A stretch of DNA of 64,000 bases from assembly GCF_900105995.1 (NCBI RefSeq), contig NZ_LT629785.1, positions 2,356,001-2,420,000 on the forward strand, written 5' to 3'. Source of the DNA: Pseudomonas pohangensis. Its GTDB lineage: Bacteria; Pseudomonadota; Gammaproteobacteria; Pseudomonadales; Pseudomonadaceae. The translations under genes and the position numbers were made by a program. Below, piece after piece: positions 1 through 7,578 of the stretch (within the stretch, counting starts at the first letter, position 1; each line of letters opens with the position of its first letter). Below the pieces are notes generated by a model. It saw only the letters and a list, made by a program, of their open reading frames with translations, was not told where the DNA came from and ran no database searches.

Positions 1-1
1 T

Positions 2-157
2 CCGCAGAGCATGCACAGCGAAGTGATCCTCGAGCATGGCGGCGCCCCCATGGGCGCGGCCACCGTAGCCCGTCAGGTGGGCGGCGATCTGTATCTGGGA
101 TCGTTCACCGGCGACCGTATCGTGCGGCTGAAGTACCCCGCACCAGCAAATCCCTAA
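2..157 (+). CDS. SMP-30/gluconolactonase-like protein, C-terminal end (partial)
   Basis: The 51 codons at the left edge read in frame from base 2 to a TAA at 155-157. The tail contains GGDLYLGSFTGDRIVRL, which looks like the last beta-propeller blade of SMP-30/gluconolactonase or strictosidine-synthase-like hydrolases. The start and catalytic part lie outside the window, so substrate cannot be judged. It converges on the epimerase gene; the two stop codons overlap (155-157 on plus, 154-156 on minus). Confidence 0.5.
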   Translation, partial: PQSMHSEVILEHGGAPMGAATVARQVGGDLYLGSFTGDRIVRLKYPAPANP

Positions 158-1131
158 CCCGCCAGACTGTCACGCAACTGCTGCAAACCCTGCTCGACGC
201 TGAATGGCGGTACATAACCCAGCTCGGCCCGGGCCTTGTCACCGATCAGCGTGCACTCGCGCGTCATCACCATGGCAGCATGACGGGTCAGCGGTGGCTC
301 GCCCTTGAGCGCGAAGGTCCGCCACAGCCACTCGCTGCTTGCGCCGATGGCGGCCGCCAGCCAGCCCGGAATCGACTTGTCGCCCAGGCTCACGCCCGCC
401 GCTGCCGCCATCGCCGTGATGATCTGGCGCAGACTGCGCTCGCCCTCATCGAGGATGAAATACGCCTCACCGGGTTTGCCCGCCGTCAGCGCCAGCTCGA
501 TGGCCTGCACCAGATTGCCGATATAGGTGGTCGAGGTCAGCGCCCTGCCCTTGTCTATCCAGGTCCAGCGGCCGGCCCTCGCCATCTGCAGAATGATCGG
601 CAACAAGGTGGCATCGCCGGGGCCCCAGATAAACCGCGGACGCAACACCAGCGTGACAAAACCGCCGGCAGGGTCATTGGCCTCACGCACCGCCTGCTCC
701 GCACGGGCCTTGGTCCAGCAGTACGGATACGGGCTGTCGAAAGCCAGCGGATAGCTTTCATCGACCTGCTGCAGGTCCTGCCCCCTGACCAGTGCCGCTT
801 CGGTGCCGATATGGATAAACCGCTGCACGCCAGCCGCCCGCGCCGCCTCTAGCATCTGCCGGGTGCCGTCGACATTGGCGCGCTCCCAGGCATCTACCTC
901 GCCCCAGGCAGCGACAAAGGCGGCAGCATGAATCACCACCGCGCAGCCTTGCAGATGCTCCGCGCTGACCGACTGCAGATCACAACGCACCGGTTCGCCA
1001 CCCAATGCCCTGATTACCGCATCGCTGCTGGCCGAGCGCGACATGGCATAGACCTCATGCCCCACCCCGACCAGATGCCGGGTAGCCGCCCCGCCAACAA
1101 AACCCGAAGCGCCGGTGATAAAGATTTTCAT
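154..1131 (-). CDS. NAD(P)-dependent epimerase/dehydratase (extended SDR)
   Basis: The N-terminus MKIFITGASGFVGG carries the Rossmann dinucleotide motif TGASGFVG, and YCWTK in the first half supplies the SDR Tyr-x3-Lys catalytic pair. About 325 residues is normal for the extended SDR / 3-beta-hydroxysteroid dehydrogenase-like group, which oxidises or epimerises sugar-nucleotide or sterol-like substrates in the cytoplasm. An ATG three codons upstream (1140) is possible, but the GAGG at 1142-1145 lies 10 nt from the ATG at 1131 and only one base from the other, so 1131 is preferred. The substrate cannot be inferred from the neighbours. Confidence 0.8.
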   Translation of the reverse strand: MKIFITGASGFVGGAATRHLVGVGHEVYAMSRSASSDAVIRALGGEPVRCDLQSVSAEHLQGCAVVIHAAAFVAAWGEVDAWERANVDGTRQMLEAARAAGVQRFIHIGTEAALVRGQDLQQVDESYPLAFDSPYPYCWTKARAEQAVREANDPAGGFVTLVLRPRFIWGPGDATLLPIILQMARAGRWTWIDKGRALTSTTYIGNLVQAIELALTAGKPGEAYFILDEGERSLRQIITAMAAAAGVSLGDKSIPGWLAAAIGASSEWLWRTFALKGEPPLTRHAAMVMTRECTLIGDKARAELGYVPPFSVEQGLQQLRDSLAG

Positions 1132-1141
1132 GGGTGCCATA

Positions 1142-1463
1142 CCTCAGCCAAAACAGGGCAGATGCTGCCGAAGGTAACACTGCACCAGACCCTTGATGCA
1201 GGTGTTTACTGTGGGCGCATTCAGGAGGGCTGCACACCACCCCGCTTGATAGTCCGGTAATGCATAGTTTTGTCGACCAATTGCCATATCAATAAAGCGG
1301 CCGAAGAAACTCCAGGTTTGGCGGGGCGACTGCAAACAGAAAAAGTTAACACCCCCGCAATTCAAATATCCAGCAACAACCTGACTATCGAGAATGCATC
1401 TGCCCGAGAGCACTTTGAGCAGCCGACGGCCGCTGCTTCAGACCTGATGCGGCCGGCCACGAA
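1142..1463. other. Intergenic stretch with no supported gene
   Basis: About 320 bp between the divergent epimerase and higBA. Two short overlapping reading frames (1144-1413 minus, 1270-1467 plus) have no recognisable domain and no good Shine-Dalgarno. The stretch probably contains the epimerase promoter, but I could not place convincing -10/-35 boxes. Confidence 0.5.
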
Positions 1464-1491
1464 TTGACAGTGTTGCGCAACACGCTACACT
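1464..1491 (+). promoter_or_regulatory. higBA promoter with palindromic operator
   Basis: TTGACA (1464-1469), a 16-nt spacer and TACACT (1486-1491) form a strong sigma-70 promoter. The spacer contains a perfect 14-bp palindrome GTGTTGCGCAACAC (1470-1483), where an autoregulatory HigA dimer would block RNA polymerase. The predicted transcription start is about 1498-1499, at the A of the higB ATG. Confidence 0.75.
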
Positions 1492-1498
1492 TGGCGAC

Positions 1499-1777
1499 AT
1501 GATCAAGTCATTCAAGCACAAGGGGCTGGAGGAGTTTTTCAACTCTGGCACTACGCGCGGCATTCAGTCTGCTCATGCGAACAAGCTGCGTATGCAACTT
1601 GCTGCGCTGAATACTGCCACGAGCATTGAAGACATGGACATCCCGGGTTATCGCCTGCATCCGTTGAAAGGCGCTCGTCAAGGCAGCTGGTCAATTACGG
1701 TCAACGGCAACTGGCGCGTCACCTTCGAGTTCATCGACGGCAACGCTTATATCGTCACCTATGAGGACTATCACTAA
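1499..1777 (+). CDS. higB: HigB-type toxin (RelE/ParE superfamily)
   Basis: This 92-residue protein has the HigB layout: an N-terminal helix (IKSFKHKGLEEFF), a central PGYRLHPLKG segment and the C-terminal strands SWSITVNGNWRVTFEF and AYIVTYEDYH. HigB toxins are ribosome-dependent mRNA endonucleases that arrest growth when the antitoxin is lost. The gene precedes its antitoxin, the usual higBA order. No Shine-Dalgarno precedes the ATG, and the promoter places the transcript start at or next to it, so the mRNA may be leaderless. The stop codon overlaps the next start. Confidence 0.9.
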   Translation: MIKSFKHKGLEEFFNSGTTRGIQSAHANKLRMQLAALNTATSIEDMDIPGYRLHPLKGARQGSWSITVNGNWRVTFEFIDGNAYIVTYEDYH

Positions 1778-2070
1778 TGGCCATGCACAATCCCCCCCAC
1801 CCAGGCGAATTTATTCTGGCAACCTACATGGAGCCTTTCGGCGTCAGTTGCCGGTCGCTTGCAGAGCACCTGAACGTGGCGGCTTCAACCCTTAACCGCA
1901 TTCTCAAGCAGCAAAGTGGCATTAGTCCTGAAATGGCTCTGCGGTTGTCTAAAGCGGTGGGACGCTCACCGGAAAGCTGGCTGGCAATGCAAGATGCATA
2001 TGACCTCTGGGTTGCCAGAAAGACGCTCAAGCTAGCTGGTGTGCAGCGACTTAATCTAGACGCGGCATAA
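1777..2070 (+). CDS. higA: HigA-type antitoxin (XRE HTH)
   Basis: A 97-residue XRE-family helix-turn-helix protein starting with NPPHPGEFI, the hallmark of the HigA/VapI addiction-module antidote family. The HTH runs from about residue 26 to 65 (SLAEHLNVAASTLNRILK, then ISPEMALRLSKAVG). It should neutralise HigB by complex formation and repress its own promoter through the palindrome at 1470-1483. The ATG at 1777 overlaps the higB TAA, so translation is probably coupled; an in-frame ATG lies two codons later. The pair sits among unrelated genes, which suits a small horizontally moving module. Confidence 0.92.
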   Translation: MAMHNPPHPGEFILATYMEPFGVSCRSLAEHLNVAASTLNRILKQQSGISPEMALRLSKAVGRSPESWLAMQDAYDLWVARKTLKLAGVQRLNLDAA

Positions 2071-2126
2071 CAATACTCTGCCGGATCGACAGCAAAGCTC
2101 GAACGTTATGCATACTCAGGACAAAT

Positions 2127-2477
2127 ATGCACCCGATCTTAATATCCATTTCATTACTGGTTTGCAGCAATGTCTTTATGACCTTTGCCTGGTACGCACA
2201 CCTTAAAGAACTGAATAACAAGCCATGGATTATTGCCGCTCTGGTCAGCTGGGGCATTGCATTGTTTGAATACCTGTTCCAGGTTCCGGCCAACCGGATT
2301 GGCTTTAGCGTATTGTCGGTCGGCCAGTTAAAAATAATCCAGGAAGTCATTACGTTGACGGTGTTTGTCCCGTTTTCTGTCATGTATCTGAAAGAGCCGC
2401 TTAAACTGGATTATTTATGGGCAGGCATCTGCCTGGTTGGCGCGGTTTATTTTATGTTCAGGAGCAAGTTTGCTTAG
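2127..2477 (+). CDS. DMT-like small membrane protein (DUF486)
   Basis: This 116-residue hydrophobic protein has four predicted membrane helices (about residues 4-24, 34-54, 69-90 and 95-112). Features such as NVFMTFAWYAHLK and FEYLFQVPANRIG are characteristic of DUF486, small relatives of the drug/metabolite transporter fold. AGGA lies six bases before the ATG. Its role is unknown; the inner membrane is the expected location. Confidence 0.82.
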   Translation: MHPILISISLLVCSNVFMTFAWYAHLKELNNKPWIIAALVSWGIALFEYLFQVPANRIGFSVLSVGQLKIIQEVITLTVFVPFSVMYLKEPLKLDYLWAGICLVGAVYFMFRSKFA

Positions 2478-2617
2478 CCAGCCGCCAGCGCACAGTTGAA
2501 GATTTTTCGCCCTTTCCTGTGCGCCCATGGTCCGCTGTGTTTGCGGGTTCTCATCCGGAAATAAAAAGCTATTTCTGATCCTTTTCACAAACCGGTTAAT
2601 CACCCAGACACCACCCC

Positions 2618-2908
2618 ATGCTGATCAAAACCACGGAGTTATCTGCGCCAAAAATATCCTGCACAACATGCCAGGCCTGCTGTTGTCGCCTTGAAGTCAT
2701 GCTGATTTCGGAAACCGGCGTGCCGGCCAAATACATCAAGACGGATAAATGGGGCGGCGAGGTCATGGACCGTCTGGCGGACGGCTGGTGCGCCGCCCTG
2801 GATCGTGAGACTTTGCGTTGCACTATCTATGCGGTTCGCCCGCTGATTTGCCGGGAATTTGCAGTGGGCTCGCATGAATGCATTACCGAGCGCAAAGAAA
2901 TGCAATGA
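2618..2908 (+). CDS. YkgJ-family cysteine-cluster protein
   Basis: This 96-residue protein has the zinc/iron-chelating cysteine cluster of the YkgJ/UPF0153 family: CTTCQACCC near residues 15-24, then Cys residues in GWCAALDRETLRCTIY and RPLICREF, in the order expected for the family (C-x2-C-x2-CC ... C ... C-x6-RP-x2-C). Members are thought to bind a metal; no reaction is established. No strong Shine-Dalgarno precedes the ATG, but the N-terminus aligns with the family start. It stands alone between two unrelated genes. Confidence 0.85.
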   Translation: MLIKTTELSAPKISCTTCQACCCRLEVMLISETGVPAKYIKTDKWGGEVMDRLADGWCAALDRETLRCTIYAVRPLICREFAVGSHECITERKEMQ

Positions 2909-3024
2909 ATAAAACCATGCCTGGCCCCCGGCACCTTGAAGGCTCTGCGTAATCAGCAGAGCGCTGCAAGGCAGCAGCTTCCTGATCAGGCCGATAATCG
3001 CGACACCGAATACCCGGAGTTCAT

Positions 3025-3675
3025 ATGCAGCAGATTCTGGTTTATTCCGACTCCCTGTCCTGGGGCATTATTCCCGCAACCCGCCAGCGTTTGCCCTTCG
3101 ACCAGCGCTGGCCCGGCGTCTTCGAGGCATCCCTGTGTGCTTCAACCTGCAAGGTTCGTGTCATTGAAGACTGCCTGAATGGTCGCCGGACGGTCTGGGA
3201 AGACCCCTACAAGCCGGGCAGAAACGGCCTGACAGGACTGGCCCAGCAGGTGGAAGCGCAATCCCCGCTGGCCCTGGTCGTACTCATGCTTGGTACCAAC
3301 GATTTTCAATCCATGCACCAGCACAATGCCTGGCACTCCGCACAGGGCATCGCGGCGCTGGTGGCCGCTATTCGTGGCGCCCCGATAGAGCCGGGCATGC
3401 CCTCCCCGCCTGTTTTGATTGTTGCACCACCGGTTATCGGCGAGCCAAAGGGACCCATCGCGCCAAAGTTTGCCGGTGCCGATTCAAAGTGTGCCGGACT
3501 GGCAGTCGCTTACGAAGAAGTCAGCCTGGCTCTGGACTGTCACTTCTTCGATGCAAATACAGTCATTACGGCAAGCACCGTGGATGGCGTGCATCTGGAT
3601 GCTGAACAGCACCTGGTGCTGGGGGAGGCATTAGCCAGAATTGCTGCGCCGATTATTTCCTCCCGCGGGCTTTAG
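3025..3675 (+). CDS. SGNH/GDSL hydrolase (esterase/lipase-like)
   Basis: The 216-residue protein has SGNH blocks in order: YSDSLSWG near the N-terminus with catalytic Ser10, MLGTNDF in the middle (block III Asn), and DGVHLD with Asp187 and His190 for the triad. No signal peptide is visible, so it should act in the cytoplasm. Such enzymes hydrolyse acetyl or short-chain acyl esters, and related family members act as acyltransferases. GGAG stands five bases before the ATG. Substrate is not predictable from the neighbours. Confidence 0.87.
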   Translation: MQQILVYSDSLSWGIIPATRQRLPFDQRWPGVFEASLCASTCKVRVIEDCLNGRRTVWEDPYKPGRNGLTGLAQQVEAQSPLALVVLMLGTNDFQSMHQHNAWHSAQGIAALVAAIRGAPIEPGMPSPPVLIVAPPVIGEPKGPIAPKFAGADSKCAGLAVAYEEVSLALDCHFFDANTVITASTVDGVHLDAEQHLVLGEALARIAAPIISSRGL

Positions 3676-3761
3676 CCAACGCCTGGCCTTACTTGCCGCG
3701 CAAGCCCGCAGCCATCCAGAACCGGCGCAAGCAGCCATGCTTCAACCACAAGGAGAAACTC

Positions 3762-4157
3762 ATGACTGGCGAAACCGATCTGGACAAATTGCTGGCAGCG
3801 ATTTCGCCTGCGCTGTTGCCGGATGAATACGTGTTCTGCACGGTGCAGGGTGAGTACGGCGACTTTCAGCAACTGGCACCGCTGGCCTGTTTTCGTGAAG
3901 CCGAAGGCCTGACACTGGTCATCAGCAAAGCCGCCGCGCTGGCCGGCAACCTGCCGTTCGAGTCGGTATTCAAGGCGATCACCCTGACGGTTCACTCAAG
4001 CCTCGATGCCGTTGGCCTGACGGCTGCAGTGGCAACCAAGCTGGCCGCGAAAGGCATCAGCGCCAATGTGATCGCTGCCTATTATCACGATCATATTTTC
4101 GTTCAGGCAGAAAAGGCCAATGCCGCTATCCAAGCCCTGGATGAGTTTCGCCGCTAA
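3762..4157 (+). CDS. ACT domain-containing protein (DUF2241-like)
   Basis: I place the start at the ATG at 3762, preceded by AGGAG at 3751-3755; the open frame extends upstream without one. The 131-residue protein is a tandem ACT-like fold: residues about 5-65 with YVFCTVQGEYGDF and GLTLVI, and about 68-131 with ITLTVHSSLDAVGLTAAV, GISANVIAAYYHDHIFV and AIQAL. ACT domains bind amino acids or other small ligands and usually regulate partners; a free-standing pair is of unknown role. It leads a short co-directional run with a thiol dioxygenase. Confidence 0.82.
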   Translation: MTGETDLDKLLAAISPALLPDEYVFCTVQGEYGDFQQLAPLACFREAEGLTLVISKAAALAGNLPFESVFKAITLTVHSSLDAVGLTAAVATKLAAKGISANVIAAYYHDHIFVQAEKANAAIQALDEFRR

Positions 4158-4285
4158 CGCCTGCAGCAACGGGGCAAGTACTTGCGGCTAGCGCACAGGA
4201 GTGGATCGATCAGGTAGCATCACCTCTTGCAAGCGCAATTTCCATGCGCAAGCGTTCACGCCAATGCTTTGCTACAGGAGCAGCC

Positions 4286-4846
4286 ATGGTCAGGTTTGAT
4301 GACTTCATACAGGCATTCACGCAGCTGATTGAGCAGCCTGACTGCGACGAGCCGCGCCTTTTCTCGCAGGGCAAGCAGCTCCTGTCCGAACTGGTCAGCC
4401 AGGATGACTGGCTGCCTGCAGAGTTCACCAGGGCCAGCGCGCAGCGCTATCAGCAGTACCTGCTGCATTGCGATCCGCAACAACGCTTCAGCGTGGTCAG
4501 TTTTGTCTGGGGGCCGGGACAGGTCAGCCCGATTCACGACCACACCGTCTGGGGCATGATCGGCGTACTGCGCGGCGCCGAGATCTGCGAGGAATTCGAG
4601 CGTGATCCGGCAAGCGGCCGGTTAAGCGCCAGCGGCAGACACCGCTTGCTTCCAGGCGACATCGACCTGGTTTCGCCGCGCGTCGGCGATATCCACCGGG
4701 TATCCAACGCCCTGAGCGACCTCCCGACGGTCAGCATCCATATTTATGGTGCCGATATCGGCAACCTCGAACGGCATGTCTATGCCGCTGACACGGGTGC
4801 CATACAGCCGTTTGTCTCGGGCTACTCGAACCCCGGGGATAGCTGA
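4286..4846 (+). CDS. Cysteine dioxygenase-type thiol dioxygenase
   Basis: The ATG at 4286 has AGGAG six bases upstream and gives a 186-residue protein of the usual length for bacterial cysteine/3-mercaptopropionate dioxygenases. The cupin metal site is seen as His84-x-His86 in PIHDHTVWG and His137 in GDIHRVSN. These mononuclear Fe(II) enzymes oxidise thiols such as cysteine or 3-mercaptopropionate to sulfinates using O2. Which thiol is used cannot be fixed by eye. The gene ends in TGATG, overlapping the next start, so it is translationally coupled to the membrane protein downstream. Confidence 0.87.
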   Translation: MVRFDDFIQAFTQLIEQPDCDEPRLFSQGKQLLSELVSQDDWLPAEFTRASAQRYQQYLLHCDPQQRFSVVSFVWGPGQVSPIHDHTVWGMIGVLRGAEICEEFERDPASGRLSASGRHRLLPGDIDLVSPRVGDIHRVSNALSDLPTVSIHIYGADIGNLERHVYAADTGAIQPFVSGYSNPGDS

Positions 4847-5271
4847 TGCCCAGCCTGAAAGCACACTTTAACCTGTTGCTGATGAGTTTCTTCACCTGGC
4901 TGGCGTTTTTGCTGATCGGCCTGCCCGACTACTATCAGAGCTGGCCGTTCGGCGCAAAAGTCGGCATCTGCCTCCTCGTGACCGTGCTGTACTTCCCGCT
5001 GGGTGCCTTCATCCTGGGCAAGTTCAGCAACCCGCAACACCTGTTGAATGCATGTTTTCTGGCGCTGTATCTAACCCTGCCCTTGTTCATTTACGACTAT
5101 GTCTACATCGTTTTGATCGGCGGTGACGACCTGACTTTCGTGTTTCGTTACTGGTATCTGAGCCTGTTCTATGTCTCCTTCTGGATTCAGTTCCCGCTGA
5201 TTGGCTGGGCCATGCACAGAGCAGCTGACAAGGCGATCACCGATGCCCGGCCTGACCAGCCTGCTGGCTGA
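4846..5271 (+). CDS. Four-helix inner-membrane protein, unknown function
   Basis: A 141-residue hydrophobic protein with about four membrane helices (residues 9-27, 38-58, 68-92 and 103-126), with aromatic-rich segments such as YDYVYIVL. I recognise no family. The start overlaps the stop of the thiol dioxygenase gene, and the 3' end overlaps the glycosylase gene by 29 bp, so it is part of a tightly packed operon. The coupling suggests co-expression with thiol oxidation, but no transport substrate is visible. Confidence 0.72.
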   Translation: MPSLKAHFNLLLMSFFTWLAFLLIGLPDYYQSWPFGAKVGICLLVTVLYFPLGAFILGKFSNPQHLLNACFLALYLTLPLFIYDYVYIVLIGGDDLTFVFRYWYLSLFYVSFWIQFPLIGWAMHRAADKAITDARPDQPAG

Positions 5272-5824
5272 TGTACGCGCCTGCAATCTCTGCGCCGGGC
5301 AGCTGCCATTGGGCCCACGGCCGGTGCTACAGGCGGCTGCGTCGGCACGTATCCTGATTGCCGGCCAGGCGCCGGGGCGCAAGGTGCATGAAACCGGCAT
5401 TCCGTTCAACGACGCCAGCGGCGAGCGCTTGCGCAGCTGGCTGGGCATTTCCCGCGAGCAGTTCTACGACGCCAGCAAAGTTGCCATTGTGCCGATGGGC
5501 TTCTGCTATCCGGGCACGGGCAAATCCGGCGACCTGCCACCACGACCCGAATGCGCAACAGCCTGGCGCCGCGCGTTAATGGCGCAGCTGGGCAATATCG
5601 AGCTGACACTGGTGATTGGCCAATACGCACAGGCGTATCACCTGCCGGGGGCGGGCACGTCAGTCACTGACATCGTCAGCGCCTGGCGCCGGCACTGGCC
5701 ACATACGGTACCCCTGCCGCATCCCAGCCCGCGCAACAACCTGTGGCTCAGGCGCAATCCCTGGTTCGAGGAAGAACTGCTTCCAGCCCTGCGTAAACGG
5801 GTGGCCGAGGTACTTGCCGGCTAA
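5243..5824 (+). CDS. Uracil-DNA glycosylase family protein, Fe-S type
   Basis: The ATG at 5243 gives a 193-residue protein. It carries four cysteines spaced as in the 4Fe-4S family-4 enzymes (Cys14-x2-Cys17, Cys88, Cys104), motif A GQAPG at 41-45 and motif B HPSPRN in the C-terminal third. Such enzymes excise uracil or other deaminated bases from DNA. In motif A a Gln stands where family-4 enzymes, as I recall them, have Glu, so the lesion preference may differ. The frame extends upstream of 5243, but the start chosen begins the conserved region and overlaps the upstream gene by only 29 bp. Confidence 0.83.
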   Translation: MPGLTSLLADVRACNLCAGQLPLGPRPVLQAAASARILIAGQAPGRKVHETGIPFNDASGERLRSWLGISREQFYDASKVAIVPMGFCYPGTGKSGDLPPRPECATAWRRALMAQLGNIELTLVIGQYAQAYHLPGAGTSVTDIVSAWRRHWPHTVPLPHPSPRNNLWLRRNPWFEEELLPALRKRVAEVLAG

Positions 5825-5852
5825 TCGACAACGCCTGGGCAATCCAAATAAA

Positions 5853-5875
5853 AACGGGAGCCACTGGCTCCCGTT
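5853..5875. terminator. Bidirectional rho-independent terminator
   Basis: A perfect 10-bp stem AACGGGAGCC / GGCTCCCGTT around an ACT loop lies between the convergent glycosylase and gap genes. An A-tract on the left and CTGTTT on the right let it serve both strands. Confidence 0.85.
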
Positions 5876-5894
5876 CTGTTTACCTACCCGGCGC

Positions 5895-7343
5895 TTAGCG
5901 CGGGAAAGCCGGCGGGTTGACCCCGGCCATATCTTCCATGACCCGCACTACCTGGCAGCTGTAGCCGAACTCATTGTCGTACCAGACGTAGAGCACGACG
6001 CGGTTGTCATTGCAGATGGTGGCTTCGGCATCGACCACGCCGGCATGCCGCGAGCCGACGAAGTCGGTGGAAACCACTTCCAGCGAACAAACGTAGTCGA
6101 TCTGCTTCTGCAGCTCGGAGTGCATGGCCATCTGCCGCAGGTACTCGTTGACCTCCTCGCGGGTGGTGGCCTTCTCCAGATTGAGGTTGAGAATGGCCAT
6201 CGACACGTTCGGCGTCGGCACACGAATGGCGTTGCCGGTCAGCTTGCCTTTCAGCACCGGCAGCGCCTTGGCTGCAGCGGTGGCAGCACCGGTCTCGGTG
6301 ATCACCATGTTCAGCGGTGCCGAACGGCCACGACGATCGCCCTTGTGGAAGTTGTCGATCAGGTTCTGGTCGTTGGTGTACGAGTGCACGGTTTCCACGT
6401 GGCCGTTAACGATGCCGAAGCGGTCATTGATCGCCTTGAGCACCGGCACGATGGCGTTGGTTGTGCAGGAAGCGGCGGAGATGATCTTGTCATCTGCAGT
6501 GATATCGCCATGGTTGATGCCATGCACGATGTTTTTCATGTCGCCCTTGCCCGGGGCAGTCAGCACCACGCGGTCGATGCCCGGACGCGCCAGATGCTGG
6601 CCCAGACCTTCGGCATCACGCCATTTGCCGGTGTTGTCGACCAGCAAGGCGTTCTCGATACCGTACTGGGTGTAATCGACCGTCGCCGGATCGTTGGAGT
6701 AGATGACCTGAATCAGGTTGCCATTGGCCGTGATGGTGTTGTTGGCTTCGTCGATGGTGATGGTGCCGTCGAATGGGCCATGTACCGAGTCGCGGCGCAA
6801 CAGGCTGGCGCGCTTGACCAGATCCTTGTCGGCACCCTTGCGTACGACGATGGCACGCAGGCGCAAACCTTCACCGCCACCGGTTTTCTGTACCAGAATG
6901 CGCGCCAGCAGGCGGCCAATCCGGCCAAAGCCATAGAGCACGACGTCGGTGCCCTTGTGCCCGTTGCTGCTGCGCTGACCAATCACCGGTGCCAGCTCTT
7001 CGCGGACGAACTGGTCGATCGTGCGGCCGTTGCCTTCCAGCTTGAATTTGACCGCCAGCTTGCCCAGATCGACAGATGCGGCGCCCAGATCCAGTTCGGT
7101 GATGGCCTTGAGTACCGGATAAGTCTCGTGCACACCCAGCTCGGTCACGCCAACCAGACGATGACGGGCAAAGCGGTGCGCCTTGAGAATGCCGATAACC
7201 GAACGATTGATCAGGCCGCGACCATAGATCGAGGTGACGACCTGATTGTTGCGGTAGAGCTGGCCAATCATCGGAATCATCGATTCTGCAACAGATTCGC
7301 GGTCGATCCACTCACGAAGACACTGGTCTGACTTCTGATTCAC
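5895..7343 (-). CDS. gap: Glyceraldehyde-3-phosphate dehydrogenase, long form
   Basis: The 482-residue protein has a GapDH core from about residue 130: NAD motif VLYGFGRIGR, catalytic Cys293 in SAASCTTNAIVP, and the C-terminal VWYDNEFGYS. It interconverts glyceraldehyde-3-phosphate and 1,3-bisphosphoglycerate. About 130 extra N-terminal residues (YRNNQVVTSIYGRGLI and following) precede the normal 335-residue enzyme; as I recall this extension is shared by the pseudomonad GapDH encoded beside mfd, so it is not a misread start. Translation begins at a GTG preceded by GGAA. Divergent from mfd. Confidence 0.95.
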   Translation of the reverse strand: MNQKSDQCLREWIDRESVAESMIPMIGQLYRNNQVVTSIYGRGLINRSVIGILKAHRFARHRLVGVTELGVHETYPVLKAITELDLGAASVDLGKLAVKFKLEGNGRTIDQFVREELAPVIGQRSSNGHKGTDVVLYGFGRIGRLLARILVQKTGGGEGLRLRAIVVRKGADKDLVKRASLLRRDSVHGPFDGTITIDEANNTITANGNLIQVIYSNDPATVDYTQYGIENALLVDNTGKWRDAEGLGQHLARPGIDRVVLTAPGKGDMKNIVHGINHGDITADDKIISAASCTTNAIVPVLKAINDRFGIVNGHVETVHSYTNDQNLIDNFHKGDRRGRSAPLNMVITETGAATAAAKALPVLKGKLTGNAIRVPTPNVSMAILNLNLEKATTREEVNEYLRQMAMHSELQKQIDYVCSLEVVSTDFVGSRHAGVVDAEATICNDNRVVLYVWYDNEFGYSCQVVRVMEDMAGVNPPAFPR

Positions 7344-7578
7344 GGGACAGTTCCTTCCACAGGTAGGGGTTGAAAAAAGGGGCTACATTATGCCGTCACC
7401 GCCGCCGGCCGGCAATCTACCAAGGTCGCACAGCCGACGGATTTTCCGTATTCAGAGTGTTATTACTGCCTGATAAATGACTGCTGTGGCGTTCAACGCT
7501 CGCCTGATGCCGCCCCGCCTCGTTACAATTGCCGGCCTGATTGCAGATCCAGTCCTTTCCCAGCGAGCCTTGCCGCCT

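Noticed and set aside
1144..1413. 89-codon minus-strand frame upstream of the epimerase
   Set aside because: No recognisable family, no Shine-Dalgarno, unusual composition; could be a relic but not supported.
5616..7331. 571-codon plus-strand frame opposite gap and running out of the glycosylase gene
   Set aside because: Antisense to conserved gap and crosses a perfect terminator.
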